Notes under the pieces: model-generated
Database searches by the model: none
What the model was told of the DNA's origin: nothing
Seen by the model: only the letters and a program-made list of their open reading frames with translations
Assembly: GCF_020216065.1 (NCBI RefSeq)
Contig: NZ_JAIWNA010000004.1
Span: 341,165-405,164, forward strand
Origin: Nocardia rosealba
Lineage (GTDB): Bacteria; Actinomycetota; Actinomycetes; Mycobacteriales; Mycobacteriaceae
DNA: 64,000 nt
Direction of reading: 5' to 3'
Made by a program: the position numbers and the translations under genes
Part shown: positions 1-7,954 of the stretch, piece after piece
Position numbering within the stretch: the stretch's first letter is position 1
How the letters are laid out: each line of letters opens with the position of its first letter

Positions 1-1
1 C

Positions 2-238
2 GGGCTCGGTGGGGGGGGGGGTGGGGGGGGGCGGGCCCGCCCCCCGGCGACCAGAGCGGTATTCGCTCTGGTCGCGGGACTGATCGCCATCGTCGGTGGC
101 GCCTGGGTGGTCACCACGGCCGAAGGAGGACTCGGCACCGGGAACGGTCTCGGCGGGGGCGTCGTGGCGATTGCCTTCGGGCTGGCGAGCGTGGTCGTCG
201 GCGGGCTTTCGCTCGCCCGCGCCCGTCGTGTCGGCTGA
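2..238 (+). CDS. C-terminal fragment of a small membrane protein (DUF6223-like)
   Basis: An open frame runs in from the window edge and stops at TGA 236-238. The readable part, from about position 65, is hydrophobic: a helix around ALVAGLIAIVGGAWVV, a Gly-rich linker containing GGLGTGNGLGGG, a second helix ending GLASVVVGGLSLAR and a basic tail. The Gly-rich linker between two helices followed by a short Arg-rich end resembles actinobacterial DUF6223 small membrane proteins; this is recalled similarity, not a search. The first 45 bases are a G/C homopolymer-rich stretch that translates poorly and may be an assembly edge, so the N-terminal part should not be trusted. No function can be assigned. 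Confidence 0.45.
   Translation, partial: GLGGGGGGGGRARPPATRAVFALVAGLIAIVGGAWVVTTAEGGLGTGNGLGGGVVAIAFGLASVVVGGLSLARARRVG
47..75. repeat. Perfect 12-bp inverted repeat at the window edge
   Basis: GCGACCAGAGCG at 47-58 is exactly inverted at 64-75 across a 5-base loop, directly after G-runs at 10-31 and a self-complementary GC stretch around 29-44. It lies inside the reading frame of the first gene. A fold-back at a contig end is the simplest reading. Confidence 0.6.
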
Positions 239-264
239 CGCGACGGGCCGTGCTCACCGGGGGC

Positions 265-891
265 TCAGTGACCTCGCGCGATCCACTCCGCGAGCGACGG
301 TTTCTCCGCCCCGATCGTCGTGCTGTCACCGTGACCGGTGTTGACCGTCGTGTCCTCCGGGAGGGTGAGCAACCGGTCCCGTATCGAATCGATGATCGTG
401 TCGAAATCGGAGAAGGATCGCCCGGTCGCTCCCGGCCCACCGGAGAACAGGGTGTCGCCGGTGAAGAGGGCCGCGAGGTCGGGGGCGTACAGGGAGACCG
501 AACCGGGGGAGTGGCCCGGGGTGTGCAGGATGTCGATGTCGGTGCCCGCCACCGTGATTCGGTCGGTGCCGTCGAGGGAGCGGTAGCCGACGGACGGGTG
601 GGTCATCCGCCACAGCGGTTCGTCGCCGGGGTGGAGGAGGATGGGGGCGTCCAGGCGGGTGGCCAGGTCGGGGGCGACGGTGACGTGGTCGTTGTGACCG
701 TGCGTGCACAGGATCGCGGTGACGTTCCGATTGCCGACGGCGGCGGCGATGGCGTCGGCGGCGTGGGCGGCGTCGATCACCAGCACCTCGTCATCGTCAC
801 CGATCAGCCACACATTGTTGTCGACGTCCCAGGTGCCGCCGTCGAGGCTGAAAGTGCCGGAGGTGACGACCTTTTCGATGCGGGCGCTCAC
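265..891 (-). CDS. MBL-fold metallo-hydrolase (Rv2260-like)
   Basis: This 208-residue protein has the metallo-beta-lactamase metal motif THGHNDH near residue 70, HPGDE, a TPGHSPGS motif, FTGDTLF with the bridging Asp, and a late NTGHGDST histidine. These are the ordered ligands of a glyoxalase II-type di-metal hydrolase. The GTG start at 889-891 overlaps the TGA of the upstream dehydrogenase in a GTGA junction, so the two are translationally coupled. The same pairing exists in M. tuberculosis (Rv2259 mscR with Rv2260). By that context it probably hydrolyses a mycothiol thioester or related product of the dehydrogenase. That substrate is an inference. The open frame extends further upstream within the dehydrogenase, but the overlapping GTG gives the normal family length. 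Confidence 0.88.
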   Translation of the reverse strand: MSARIEKVVTSGTFSLDGGTWDVDNNVWLIGDDDEVLVIDAAHAADAIAAAVGNRNVTAILCTHGHNDHVTVAPDLATRLDAPILLHPGDEPLWRMTHPSVGYRSLDGTDRITVAGTDIDILHTPGHSPGSVSLYAPDLAALFTGDTLFSGGPGATGRSFSDFDTIIDSIRDRLLTLPEDTTVNTGHGDSTTIGAEKPSLAEWIARGH

Positions 892-1973
892 CAGACCACC
901 ACCGAGCGCAGCACGCGACCCTCGCCCATGGCGGTGAAGGAAGCCTCGACGTCGTCGATGCCGATGCGTTCGGTGACGAACCGGTCCAGTGGCAGTCGGC
1001 CCTGCCGGTACAGGTCGATGAGCATGGGGAAGTCGCGCTCGGGCAGGCAGTCGCCGTACCACGACGATTTCAGCGAACCACCGTGCGAGAACAGGTCGAT
1101 CAGGGGCATGTCGAGGCTCATGTCCGGGGTCGGGACGCCGACGAGCACCACGGTGCCCGCGAGGTCGCGGCCGTAGAACGCCTGCTTCCAGGTCTCCGGC
1201 CTGCCGACCGCGTCGATCACCACGTCGGCACCGAAACCGTCGGTCAGGTCTTTGATCTGTTCCACCACGTCGCCGCTGGTGGCATCGATCGTGTGGGTGG
1301 CGCCGAAGTCCTTGGCCCACTCCAGCTTCCGCGCGTCACGGTCGATCGCGATGATGGTGCCCGCGCCCGCGAGATTCGCACCGGCGATCGCGGCGTCACC
1401 CACACCGCCGCAGCCGATCACGGCGACGCTGTCACCGCGCGAGACCGAACCGGTGTTCATCGCGGCGCCGATACCGGCCATCACACCGCAGCCGAGCAGG
1501 CCCGCGACAGCCGGATCGGTGCCGGGATCGACTCGCGTGCACTGCTTTTCGTGCACCAGCGTCTTGTCGGCGAAGGCGCCGATACCCAGCGCGGGGGTGA
1601 GCGGGGTGCCGTCGGCAAGCGTCATCGGGACGCTCGCGTTGTGGGTGTCGAAGCAGTACCACGGGCGGCCACGCCGACACGCACGGCACTCACCGCAGAC
1701 CGCGCGCCAGTTCAGGACGACGAAATCGCCCTCGGCCACGTGGGTTACCGCCTCGCCGACCGATTCGACGACACCGGCCGCCTCGTGCCCGAGCAGGAAC
1801 GGGAACTCGTCGTTGATCCCGCCCTCGCGGTAGTGCAGATCGGTGTGGCACACCCCGCACGCCTGCACCCGGACCACCACATCGTGCGGTCCCGGGTCGG
1901 GAATCACGATGTCGACGGTTTCCACGGGCGCGTTCTTCGTGAGAGCGACGACACCGCGCACTGATTCAGGCAT
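888..1973 (-). CDS. mscR: S-(hydroxymethyl)mycothiol dehydrogenase / S-nitrosomycothiol reductase
   Basis: This 361-residue zinc-dependent medium-chain alcohol dehydrogenase has the catalytic zinc motif GVCHTDLHYREGG near residue 40 and the GHEAAGVVESVG segment. The structural-zinc lobe has four cysteines (CGECRACRRGRPWYC), and the Rossmann motif is GCGGVGDAA. The DTHNASVPMTLADG segment and overall length match the mycothiol-dependent formaldehyde dehydrogenase family (MscR). The expected role is NAD-linked oxidation of S-hydroxymethyl-mycothiol and reduction of S-nitrosomycothiol, giving formaldehyde and nitrosative-stress detoxification in the cytosol. AGGAGGT lies 6 bases before the ATG, and the gene is coupled to the downstream metallo-hydrolase by a 4-base overlap. 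The family call is strong; the exact substrate preference cannot be read. Confidence 0.92.
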   Translation of the reverse strand: MPESVRGVVALTKNAPVETVDIVIPDPGPHDVVVRVQACGVCHTDLHYREGGINDEFPFLLGHEAAGVVESVGEAVTHVAEGDFVVLNWRAVCGECRACRRGRPWYCFDTHNASVPMTLADGTPLTPALGIGAFADKTLVHEKQCTRVDPGTDPAVAGLLGCGVMAGIGAAMNTGSVSRGDSVAVIGCGGVGDAAIAGANLAGAGTIIAIDRDARKLEWAKDFGATHTIDATSGDVVEQIKDLTDGFGADVVIDAVGRPETWKQAFYGRDLAGTVVLVGVPTPDMSLDMPLIDLFSHGGSLKSSWYGDCLPERDFPMLIDLYRQGRLPLDRFVTERIGIDDVEASFTAMGEGRVLRSVVVW

Positions 1974-2030
1974 GCGGACCTCCTAATGGTTTGCGTGGTG
2001 GCCTCCACGCTAGCCGGGCCCGCGCCGGAT

Positions 2031-2249
2031 TCAATCCGGGATCGGCGGAATGTCCCCGGTCGGCGTGCCGAGCTCGTCCTTCACGTGGTGCTCGACCAGC
2101 AGGGGAACGAAGTCGCGCACCTGCGCCGATCCGAAATGCTGGTAGGTCTCGCGCACGATGTCGGTGATCTCTTCGTGTGGGATGTTCGGGTACCGGATGG
2201 TCAACCGTTCGATGACCTCGTCGAGTTGCTGCTGCTCGTGAGTAGTCAT
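2031..2249 (-). CDS. Small three-helix-bundle dimerization domain protein
   Basis: This 72-residue protein is rich in charged helix formers, with a predicted helix-turn-helix-helix layout: residues 5-20, an RYPNIPHEEI turn, then ITDIVRETYQHF and VRDFVPLLVEHHV. The RDFVPLLVE segment and the Pro-containing turn recall the short actinobacterial proteins annotated as three-helix bundle dimerization domain proteins. It stands alone, transcribed in the same direction as the TetR gene upstream and mscR downstream, with short gaps on both sides. Function is unknown, and regulatory or partner-binding roles are only guesses. Confidence 0.75.
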   Translation of the reverse strand: MTTHEQQQLDEVIERLTIRYPNIPHEEITDIVRETYQHFGSAQVRDFVPLLVEHHVKDELGTPTGDIPPIPD

Positions 2250-2285
2250 GCCCGTGGAGTACCCCGAACGGGCCGGGTCAACAGG

Positions 2286-2930
2286 CTAGGGGCTCAGTCG
2301 TTCCAGCACCGCGCCGACCACCAGGCACGCGCTGTCGACCACGTCACCGATCGGCTGGCGGTAGTCCGACAGCACCCACTGCTGGGCGATGATGACGATC
2401 GCCCCGACCAGCCCGAGCAGCACCGTGCGCACGCTCACCGCCGGGTGGGCGTCGTGGTCGACGTGCGGGGTGAGCAGGGCGAGGCAGATGTCGACCAGTG
2501 CGTCGAGCACGTCGCGATAAGCCCGGTCGACGGCGGGACTCACGCCGAGGATCTCGAAGAAGGCGATGCGCGGCACGCGCGGGTCGTCGTGGATGAGCTG
2601 GAAGTAAGCGGCCAGCGCCACCCGGACCTGAGTCGTCACATCGGTGTCGGCCGTGCTGATGCCCGCGTGGATCGACTCGATCATCCGCGCTGCGATCTCG
2701 CGGTACACCTCGAGCAGCAAATCCTCACTGTCGCTGAAGGATTCGTAGAAGTACCGCTTCCCGACGCCGGCGGCCGCGCAGATCGTGGTCACCGTGGTGT
2801 TGCGGTATCCCTCGGTGCCGAATGCTTCGGTGGCGGCTTCGATGAGCCGGGCACGGCGTTCCTGCTGGCGTTGTCCGGGGGCGGCGCCCCGGTATCGGCG
2901 ACCGTCGGCGTCGAATCCGGGCGCAGTCAC
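2286..2930 (-). CDS. TetR/AcrR family transcriptional regulator
   Basis: This 214-residue regulator has an N-terminal DNA-binding domain: RRARLIEAATEAFGTEGY, TTVTTICAAAGVGKRYFYESF and EDLLLEVYREI at about residues 18-70. Its divergent C-terminal ligand-binding domain has several hydrophobic helices (VRTVLLGLVGAIVIIAQQWV). The GTG at 2928-2930 was chosen because it gives the usual TetR length and leaves the N-terminal arm short. An in-frame extension to 3206 would run into the divergent hydrolase gene. The 146-base intergenic region shared with that secreted hydrolase is the likely operator region, so control of the hydrolase is plausible but unproven. The ligand is unknown. Confidence 0.86.
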   Translation of the reverse strand: MTAPGFDADGRRYRGAAPGQRQQERRARLIEAATEAFGTEGYRNTTVTTICAAAGVGKRYFYESFSDSEDLLLEVYREIAARMIESIHAGISTADTDVTTQVRVALAAYFQLIHDDPRVPRIAFFEILGVSPAVDRAYRDVLDALVDICLALLTPHVDHDAHPAVSVRTVLLGLVGAIVIIAQQWVLSDYRQPIGDVVDSACLVVGAVLERLSP

Positions 2931-3076
2931 AGGGGTGATTGTGTCAGGTGGAGGTGATGACGCCGGTCGGCGGGCGGCGGAGAGCACATCGTTGCGATCG
3001 CGTGTGACACAGGCTACGTTACTTTCCGGTACGGGAACGACACGGTTCCCGATAGCGGGAGGGCTGACGTCGACGT

Positions 3077-5110
3077 ATGGGCAAATATCGTGGGCGACTG
3101 GCGGCGCTGATGGCGTCGGTCGTCGTATTGGCAGGTGCGGTGGCATCCGCGCCGATGGGCTCGGCCGCACCGGCCGCCGAAGGGCTCGACGCGCAATTCG
3201 TGGCAACCCATACCGGACCCCAGCAGTATCCCAACGTCTTCATCGAGTGGGACGTCCCCATCACGATGAGCGACGGCACGGTATTGAAAGCCAACGTCTA
3301 TCACCCGGCCGGTGCCGACGGTCAGCCCATCGCCGAACCCACGCCGACGATCGTCAATATGACGCCCTACACCAAGCTGGTGTCCAACATCGCGGACTCG
3401 GCGCTCGCGGTGCCCGGCCTGTCGGATCTGCTGATGCCGGTCTTGCAGAACCTCGACTTCTCGCCGTTCGGCTTCAGCAGCCTCAGCGACATGATGAAGG
3501 CGCTGCCCGGCGGCGCGGCGCGCACCTTCGGTGTCGACCGCAATCTGATCCGCGGTGGATACACCCAGGTGGTCGTCGACGTGCGTGGCACCGGGTTCTC
3601 GCAGGGCACCTGGCAGGTGTTCGGTGAACGCGAGCAGCTCGACGGCGTCGAGGTGGTGGACTGGGCGGCGAAACAGCGCTGGTCGGACGGCAAGATCGGG
3701 ATGAGCGGCATCTCCTATTCGGGGATCAACCAGCTGCACACCGCTCAGCGTCAGCCCGAGGCGTTGAAGGCGATCTTCCCGGTGGTGCCCGGTAGCGACC
3801 TGATCCGCGATGTCGCCGCGCCCGGTGGCGCACTCGGCGTCGGCTTCATCCCGGCCTGGCTGCTCGCGGTCGACGGCGCCAAACTACTGCCCGACATGGT
3901 TTCGATCCTGGCGGGCAAGTTCGACTGGGTATGGCTGGCCGACCGGGTGCGCGACCCGTTCACCTTCTTCAATGTGCTCATCGCCGCCCTGACCACCCCG
4001 ACCGTCGAGCAGATCCCGCCGGAGATGTCGGCGATCCTCGACGACGATTCAGCCCTGCGCACCGCATGGGTCGGGCAGCCGGAGAAGGTTCAGGTGCCCG
4101 CGTTCCTCTACGGCGGCTGGCACGACATCTTCACCTACTCGACCCCGCGCATCTACAACGCGCTCGATGTGCCGGCCGAGCAGAAGAAGCTCGTCATGGG
4201 CAACGTGTACCACGTGACCGTGAGCTCGGGACTCGGTCAGCCGGGTGCGCCCGCGCCGCTCGAGGCATTGCAGCGCGCGTGGTTCGACAAGTGGCTCAAG
4301 GGCATCGACAACGGCATCGATCGGTACGACCCGGTGACGCTGTGGCAGCAGGGCAGCGAGCAGTGGACCACCGATGTGTCGTTCCCGCGTCCCGGCATGG
4401 AGTACCGCCGGATGTATCTGGCCGCCGCGTCGTCGGGGACCGCGCCCGGTGCGCGTCACGACGGCAGTCTTGTCACCGCTCCCGGTGGGGCACAGCGTCT
4501 TTCGGTGGATCCGAGTTTGTCGACGATCTGTTCGCGTGATGCCGCACAGGGCACCGCCGGACTCGTTCCGCTGCCCGATGTGTGTGTCAAGGATGCCCGG
4601 ATCAGCGAGGGTGCCGCGCTCACCTTCACCACCGCGCCGGTCGACAAGCCGACACGGATCTCCGGGGCGATCGCCGCGCACCTGAACACGGTGCTCGACA
4701 CCACCGACGGGTACTGGACCGTCACCGTCAACGATGTGGCGCCGGACGGACGTTCGACGGTCTGGTCGCAGGGTCAGCTGATGGCGTCGCTGCGGGCGAT
4801 CGACGAGGCCAAGTCCACCCGTTCGCCCAACGGCGACTACACCGATCCGTACCCCATCCTCACGCTGGACACCCGCCAGCCGACGGTGCCGGGTGAGCCG
4901 ACGACCATCGAGATCGGCATCCGCGCCACCGACGGTGTGCTGCTGCCGGGGCACCGCCTGCGTGTCGACGTGTTCGCGGGCAACTTCCCCAGCGCGATCC
5001 CGCTGCGGCCGCTGCTGAACGAGAGCGGCCTGCGGACCCAGCACCTCGAGCTCGACCCGTCGCGGCCGAGCTGGATCAATGTGCCGATGGATGTCGATCC
5101 CGGCTGGTGA
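3077..5110 (+). CDS. Secreted CocE/NonD-type (peptidase S15) hydrolase
   Basis: This 677-residue alpha/beta hydrolase has an N-terminal signal peptide (MGKYRGRLAALMASVVVLAGAV, cleavage near ASAAPAA-type residues), so it is exported. The catalytic domain carries the S15 nucleophile elbow GISYSG with Ser213, preceded by DVRGTGFSQG. The acid lies in LYGGWHDIF, and a histidine follows in GNVYHVTV. The C-terminal third (from about residue 430) is the jelly-roll domain of the X-Pro dipeptidyl-peptidase/cocaine esterase class. Family members hydrolyse esters, amides or glutaryl-acylated amides; the substrate here cannot be told. A TetR regulator is divergent upstream and the gene ends 1 base before the convergent udgX. 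The candidate catalytic histidine is the least secure residue assignment. Confidence 0.88.
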   Translation: MGKYRGRLAALMASVVVLAGAVASAPMGSAAPAAEGLDAQFVATHTGPQQYPNVFIEWDVPITMSDGTVLKANVYHPAGADGQPIAEPTPTIVNMTPYTKLVSNIADSALAVPGLSDLLMPVLQNLDFSPFGFSSLSDMMKALPGGAARTFGVDRNLIRGGYTQVVVDVRGTGFSQGTWQVFGEREQLDGVEVVDWAAKQRWSDGKIGMSGISYSGINQLHTAQRQPEALKAIFPVVPGSDLIRDVAAPGGALGVGFIPAWLLAVDGAKLLPDMVSILAGKFDWVWLADRVRDPFTFFNVLIAALTTPTVEQIPPEMSAILDDDSALRTAWVGQPEKVQVPAFLYGGWHDIFTYSTPRIYNALDVPAEQKKLVMGNVYHVTVSSGLGQPGAPAPLEALQRAWFDKWLKGIDNGIDRYDPVTLWQQGSEQWTTDVSFPRPGMEYRRMYLAAASSGTAPGARHDGSLVTAPGGAQRLSVDPSLSTICSRDAAQGTAGLVPLPDVCVKDARISEGAALTFTTAPVDKPTRISGAIAAHLNTVLDTTDGYWTVTVNDVAPDGRSTVWSQGQLMASLRAIDEAKSTRSPNGDYTDPYPILTLDTRQPTVPGEPTTIEIGIRATDGVLLPGHRLRVDVFAGNFPSAIPLRPLLNESGLRTQHLELDPSRPSWINVPMDVDPGW

Positions 5111-5728
5111 TCAGGCCCGCTCGAACAGGTGGGTCAGGTCGTCGACGAACTCGGCGTAGGCCTGGGTGCGGTCGGTCGCCCGCAGCACCGAGGACGGATG
5201 CACCGTCGCGCCGACCCGGAAATGTTCGAGTTCGACCGTGCGGCCACGCAATTCGGTGACCTTCGCCTTCGGGCCGAGCACCGATTGCGTGGCGATGGCA
5301 CCCAGGCAGATCACGAGTTCCGGTGCGATGAGGTCCAATTCGCGGGTGAGCCAGGGTGCGCAGGCGACGATCTCGGTGCGCCGGGGTTGCTGATGGATGC
5401 GACGTTTGCCGCGTTGCTCGAAGCGGAAGTGCTTCACCGCGTTCGTGAGGTAGAGCGTTTTCCGGTCGACGCCGATATCGTCGAGCGCGCGGTCCAGCAG
5501 TCGTCCGGCCGGTCCGACGAACGGGTGCCCGTCGAGGTCTTCCTCGTTCCCGGGTTGTTCACCGATCAGGACGGTGCTCGCGTGCGGTGCGCCCTCGCCG
5601 AACACCGTCTGGGTGGCATCGCGATAGAGATCGCAGCCGTGACAGGCGTCGGCGGCGGCCGCGAGGGTGGCCAGGTCGTCGGTGCTCGGCACGTACTCGG
5701 CCGCACCGGGGTATTTGGTCGTGGTCAT
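5111..5728 (-). CDS. udgX: UdgX-type uracil-DNA glycosylase
   Basis: This 205-residue member of the uracil-DNA glycosylase superfamily has the family 4-like motif GEQPGNEEDLDGHPFVGPAG and Fe-S cluster cysteines CHGC at residues 29-32 with further Cys downstream. It has the UdgX signature loop KRRIH at 108-112 with His112, the residue that in UdgX becomes covalently attached to the abasic site after uracil excision. The second motif HPSSVLR is near residue 180. It should excise uracil from DNA and remain crosslinked, acting in base-excision repair. Its ATG overlaps the TGA of the DUF72 gene upstream (ATGA), so it is the last gene of a coupled three-gene operon. Confidence 0.93.
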   Translation of the reverse strand: MTTTKYPGAAEYVPSTDDLATLAAAADACHGCDLYRDATQTVFGEGAPHASTVLIGEQPGNEEDLDGHPFVGPAGRLLDRALDDIGVDRKTLYLTNAVKHFRFEQRGKRRIHQQPRRTEIVACAPWLTRELDLIAPELVICLGAIATQSVLGPKAKVTELRGRTVELEHFRVGATVHPSSVLRATDRTQAYAEFVDDLTHLFERA

Positions 5729-6504
5729 GAGGCGGCCCGCAGGGTGGACAGGTCCGGCACGCGGGTCACCTCGGCGCCCGCACCCTCGGCCAGGTGGGCG
5801 AAGGTGACGGCGTCGCGCACGGCCGCCCCGCCGGGGTCGTTGTTGAAGTAGACGTAGCAGTCGGCGTCGGCCGGGAAGATGTCGAGCAGACGGTGCACCC
5901 AGCCGTTCAACGCCTGCCTGCCGTAGTGCGGCGGTGGGTTCGCGCGCCCGGCGTGCAGGCGGAGATACGCCCAGTCGGTGGTCCGCCACAGTGGGGTCAC
6001 CGGCCGGGAATCACGATCCGCCCAGGACAGCGCGGCTCCGCGTTCACACAGGACATCGCGGATCTCGTCGGTCCACCACGACTCGTGCCTCGGTTCCACG
6101 GCCACCCGCACCGAGGACGGAAAACAGCGCAGACAGTCGTCGAGCAGGCCCGCGTCGGCCCGCAGGGTGGGTGGCAGTTGCAACAGGATCGGGCCGAGCC
6201 GGTCGCCGAGGCCTTCGGCCCGATCGAGCAGGCGCTGCACCGGTTCTTCCGGCTCGCGCAGTCGTTTGATGTGGGTGAGGAACCGGCTGGCCTTCACCGC
6301 GACAACGAAATCCGCAGGCGTGCGCTCGCGCCAGGCGGCGAAGGTTTCCTGGCTCGGTAGCCGGTAGAAGGCGTTGTTGGATTCCACCGTCGCGAAGGCC
6401 TGCGCGAAGTGCTCGAGCCAGCTTCGTATCGGCAGCCCCTCCGGATACAGCACACCGCGCCAATCACGGTATTGCCAGCCGGAGGTACCTATCCGCAGGG
6501 GCAT
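5725..6504 (-). CDS. DUF72 (YecE-like) TIM-barrel protein
   Basis: This 259-residue protein opens with RIGTSGWQYRDWRGVLYP and continues with VESNNAFYRLPS, VAVKASRFLTHIKRL, LGPILLQLPP, VAVEPRHESWW and late YVYFNNDPGGAA. These are the ordered motifs of the DUF72/UPF0759 family. The fold is a TIM barrel with strong conservation of charged pocket residues; the biochemical function of the family is not established. The start was chosen at the Met just before LRIGTSGWQ. It lies 7 bases after the upstream oxidoreductase and overlaps udgX by 4 bases, which suggests co-expression with uracil repair. That is inference from gene order only. Confidence 0.9.
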   Translation of the reverse strand: MPLRIGTSGWQYRDWRGVLYPEGLPIRSWLEHFAQAFATVESNNAFYRLPSQETFAAWRERTPADFVVAVKASRFLTHIKRLREPEEPVQRLLDRAEGLGDRLGPILLQLPPTLRADAGLLDDCLRCFPSSVRVAVEPRHESWWTDEIRDVLCERGAALSWADRDSRPVTPLWRTTDWAYLRLHAGRANPPPHYGRQALNGWVHRLLDIFPADADCYVYFNNDPGGAAVRDAVTFAHLAEGAGAEVTRVPDLSTLRAAS

Positions 6505-6511
6505 CGCCGAT

Positions 6512-7471
6512 TCAGCCCTCCGCGCGCAACAGCGGTTGGAGTTCGCTGCTGTAGAAATCGAGGAACGCGTCGACATCGGGGCCCGCGTTCATCAGCACCA
6601 CCCGGTCGAAGCCGGCGTCGGTGGCCTTGCGGACAGCCTCGACATAGCGCTTGGGGTCGTTGCCGCAGACCATCGCCTCGAGCATGTCGTCCACTCGCAC
6701 GGTGGTCGACGCGGCGGCGAAGTTCACCGGATTCGGCAACTCGCTCATCACTTTCCAGCCGCCGGTCATCCACCGATTCGTCGACAGCGCGGCCTCCGCG
6801 GCCCTGCGCTCGTCGGGATCGAAAGCGACACCGACCTCTACATAGCGTGGCCCCATGCCGCCGGAGTCCCGGTAGGTGCGCACCAGGTCGGGGTCGGGTT
6901 CGGTGGCGAACAGGCCGTCGCCGAGTTCGGCGGCGATCTCGGCCGCACGTGGGCCACCCGCCGCGACAGCGATCTTCGGCGGTGTGTCCGGCAGATCGAA
7001 GACCCGCGCGTCCGACAGCGACAGGTATCGACCGTCGTAATTGCGGTATCCGCCGCGCCACAGCAGGCGGATGATCTCGAGCGCCTCGCGCAACATCCGC
7101 TGCCGAACGAGCACCGGCGGGAATTCCTGGCCGACCACGTGCTCGTTGAGCCGCTCACCGGAACCGATCCCGAGGGTGAAGCGTCCATCGGAGATCAGCG
7201 CCGTGGTGGCGGCGGCCTGGGCGATGATCGCGGGGTGGTAGCGGATGATCGGGCAGGTCACGCCGGTCGCGAGCTCGAGGCGGTCGGTGCGCGCGGCAAT
7301 CGCACCGAGCACCGACCAGGCGAACGGTGAATGGCCCTGATTGTCCAGCCACGGATGGAAATGGTCGCTGATCTCGACGAAATCGAAGCCGACGGACTCG
7401 GCCCGAACGGCCTGGCGGACCAGCTCGTTCGGGTCGAAGGCCTCGGCCGCCAACTTGAATCCGATCTGCAT
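6512..7471 (-). CDS. LLM-class F420-dependent oxidoreductase (TIGR03557-like)
   Basis: This 319-residue luciferase-like TIM barrel has GFKLAAEAFDPNELVRQAVRAE at the start, then EISDHFHPWLDNQG, ATGVTCPIIRYHPAIIAQAAAT, LGIGSGERLNEHVVG and VAAGGPRAAEIAAELGDG. The G-x-G-SGE-LNEH segment and the His in SDHFHPW are typical of the F420-dependent glucose-6-phosphate dehydrogenase-like branch. It therefore probably uses coenzyme F420, as expected in Nocardia and Mycobacterium; the substrate is unknown. It heads a tightly packed operon with DUF72 and udgX (gaps of 7 and -4 bases). RBS-like bases GGAGG lie just before the ATG. Confidence 0.88.
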   Translation of the reverse strand: MQIGFKLAAEAFDPNELVRQAVRAESVGFDFVEISDHFHPWLDNQGHSPFAWSVLGAIAARTDRLELATGVTCPIIRYHPAIIAQAAATTALISDGRFTLGIGSGERLNEHVVGQEFPPVLVRQRMLREALEIIRLLWRGGYRNYDGRYLSLSDARVFDLPDTPPKIAVAAGGPRAAEIAAELGDGLFATEPDPDLVRTYRDSGGMGPRYVEVGVAFDPDERRAAEAALSTNRWMTGGWKVMSELPNPVNFAAASTTVRVDDMLEAMVCGNDPKRYVEAVRKATDAGFDRVVLMNAGPDVDAFLDFYSSELQPLLRAEG

Positions 7472-7486
7472 GGCGAACCTCCGGGG

Positions 7487-7825
7487 TCAGTGGCGTCCGA
7501 GGGCGTTGGCCAGTTCCTGCTTGTTCATCTTGGAGCGGCCGTCGATATTGCGGCGGCGGGCCTCTTCGTACAGTTCGTCGCGCGTCTTGCCGCTGCCCTT
7601 GGCCTGCTGGCCGCCGCGACGGGAGGTGCCACTGGACTTGCCGCCGGATTTCCCGCCGGAAGACGACCCACCCGACTTGGTCTCGCCGTGCTGGGCGCGG
7701 GTCTTGTTCACGGTGCGGGCGGCGATCTCCTCCGCGCGGTCCTCGCTGCGGCCCCGCTCACGCTCGGATTTCTTGATGTCCTTGTACTGACGTTCGCGTT
7801 TGTCGCTCCACGCTTGCTGCGGCAT
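7487..7825 (-). CDS. Rho N-terminal/SAP-like small basic protein ('plasmid stabilization' family)
   Basis: This 112-residue, highly charged protein has three parts. The N-terminal helix is rich in Lys/Arg/Glu (KRERQYKDIKKSERERGR). The middle is a low-complexity Gly/Ser/Lys linker with repeated SGGKSGGKSS. The C-terminal domain TRDELYEEARRRNIDGRSKMNKQELANALGRH has the Rho-N/LEM-SAP helix-extended-helix pattern for nucleic acid binding. Actinobacterial homologues are often labelled plasmid stabilization protein without functional proof. Here it sits on what appears to be the chromosome with no partitioning genes nearby. A good RBS (AGGAGGT) precedes the ATG. DNA or RNA binding is the reasonable inference. 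Confidence 0.8.
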   Translation of the reverse strand: MPQQAWSDKRERQYKDIKKSERERGRSEDRAEEIAARTVNKTRAQHGETKSGGSSSGGKSGGKSSGTSRRGGQQAKGSGKTRDELYEEARRRNIDGRSKMNKQELANALGRH

Positions 7826-7906
7826 GAGTCTGCACCTCCTGGGTGGTGGGCGTTCTGGTTGCGGCCTACCCGGTGGGTGGCGAGAGAAACACTCCGGGTA
7901 GACAAA

Positions 7907-7943
7907 GACGGGTGACGGCGCCGCGAAGGCGCCGTCACCCGTC
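7907..7943 (-). terminator. Strong hairpin terminator after the micropeptide gene
   Basis: A perfect 16-bp inverted repeat (7907-7922 with 7928-7943, 5-base loop) is followed on the minus strand by TTTGTC. It lies between the 18-codon gene and the Rho-N-like gene, so it probably ends the micropeptide transcript. Confidence 0.8.
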
Positions 7944-7954
7944 TGGGCCTGCGA

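Noticed and set aside
7487..7825. Plasmid maintenance locus
   Set aside because: The Rho-N/SAP-like protein is often labelled plasmid stabilization, but no parA, replication or toxin-antitoxin gene is nearby.
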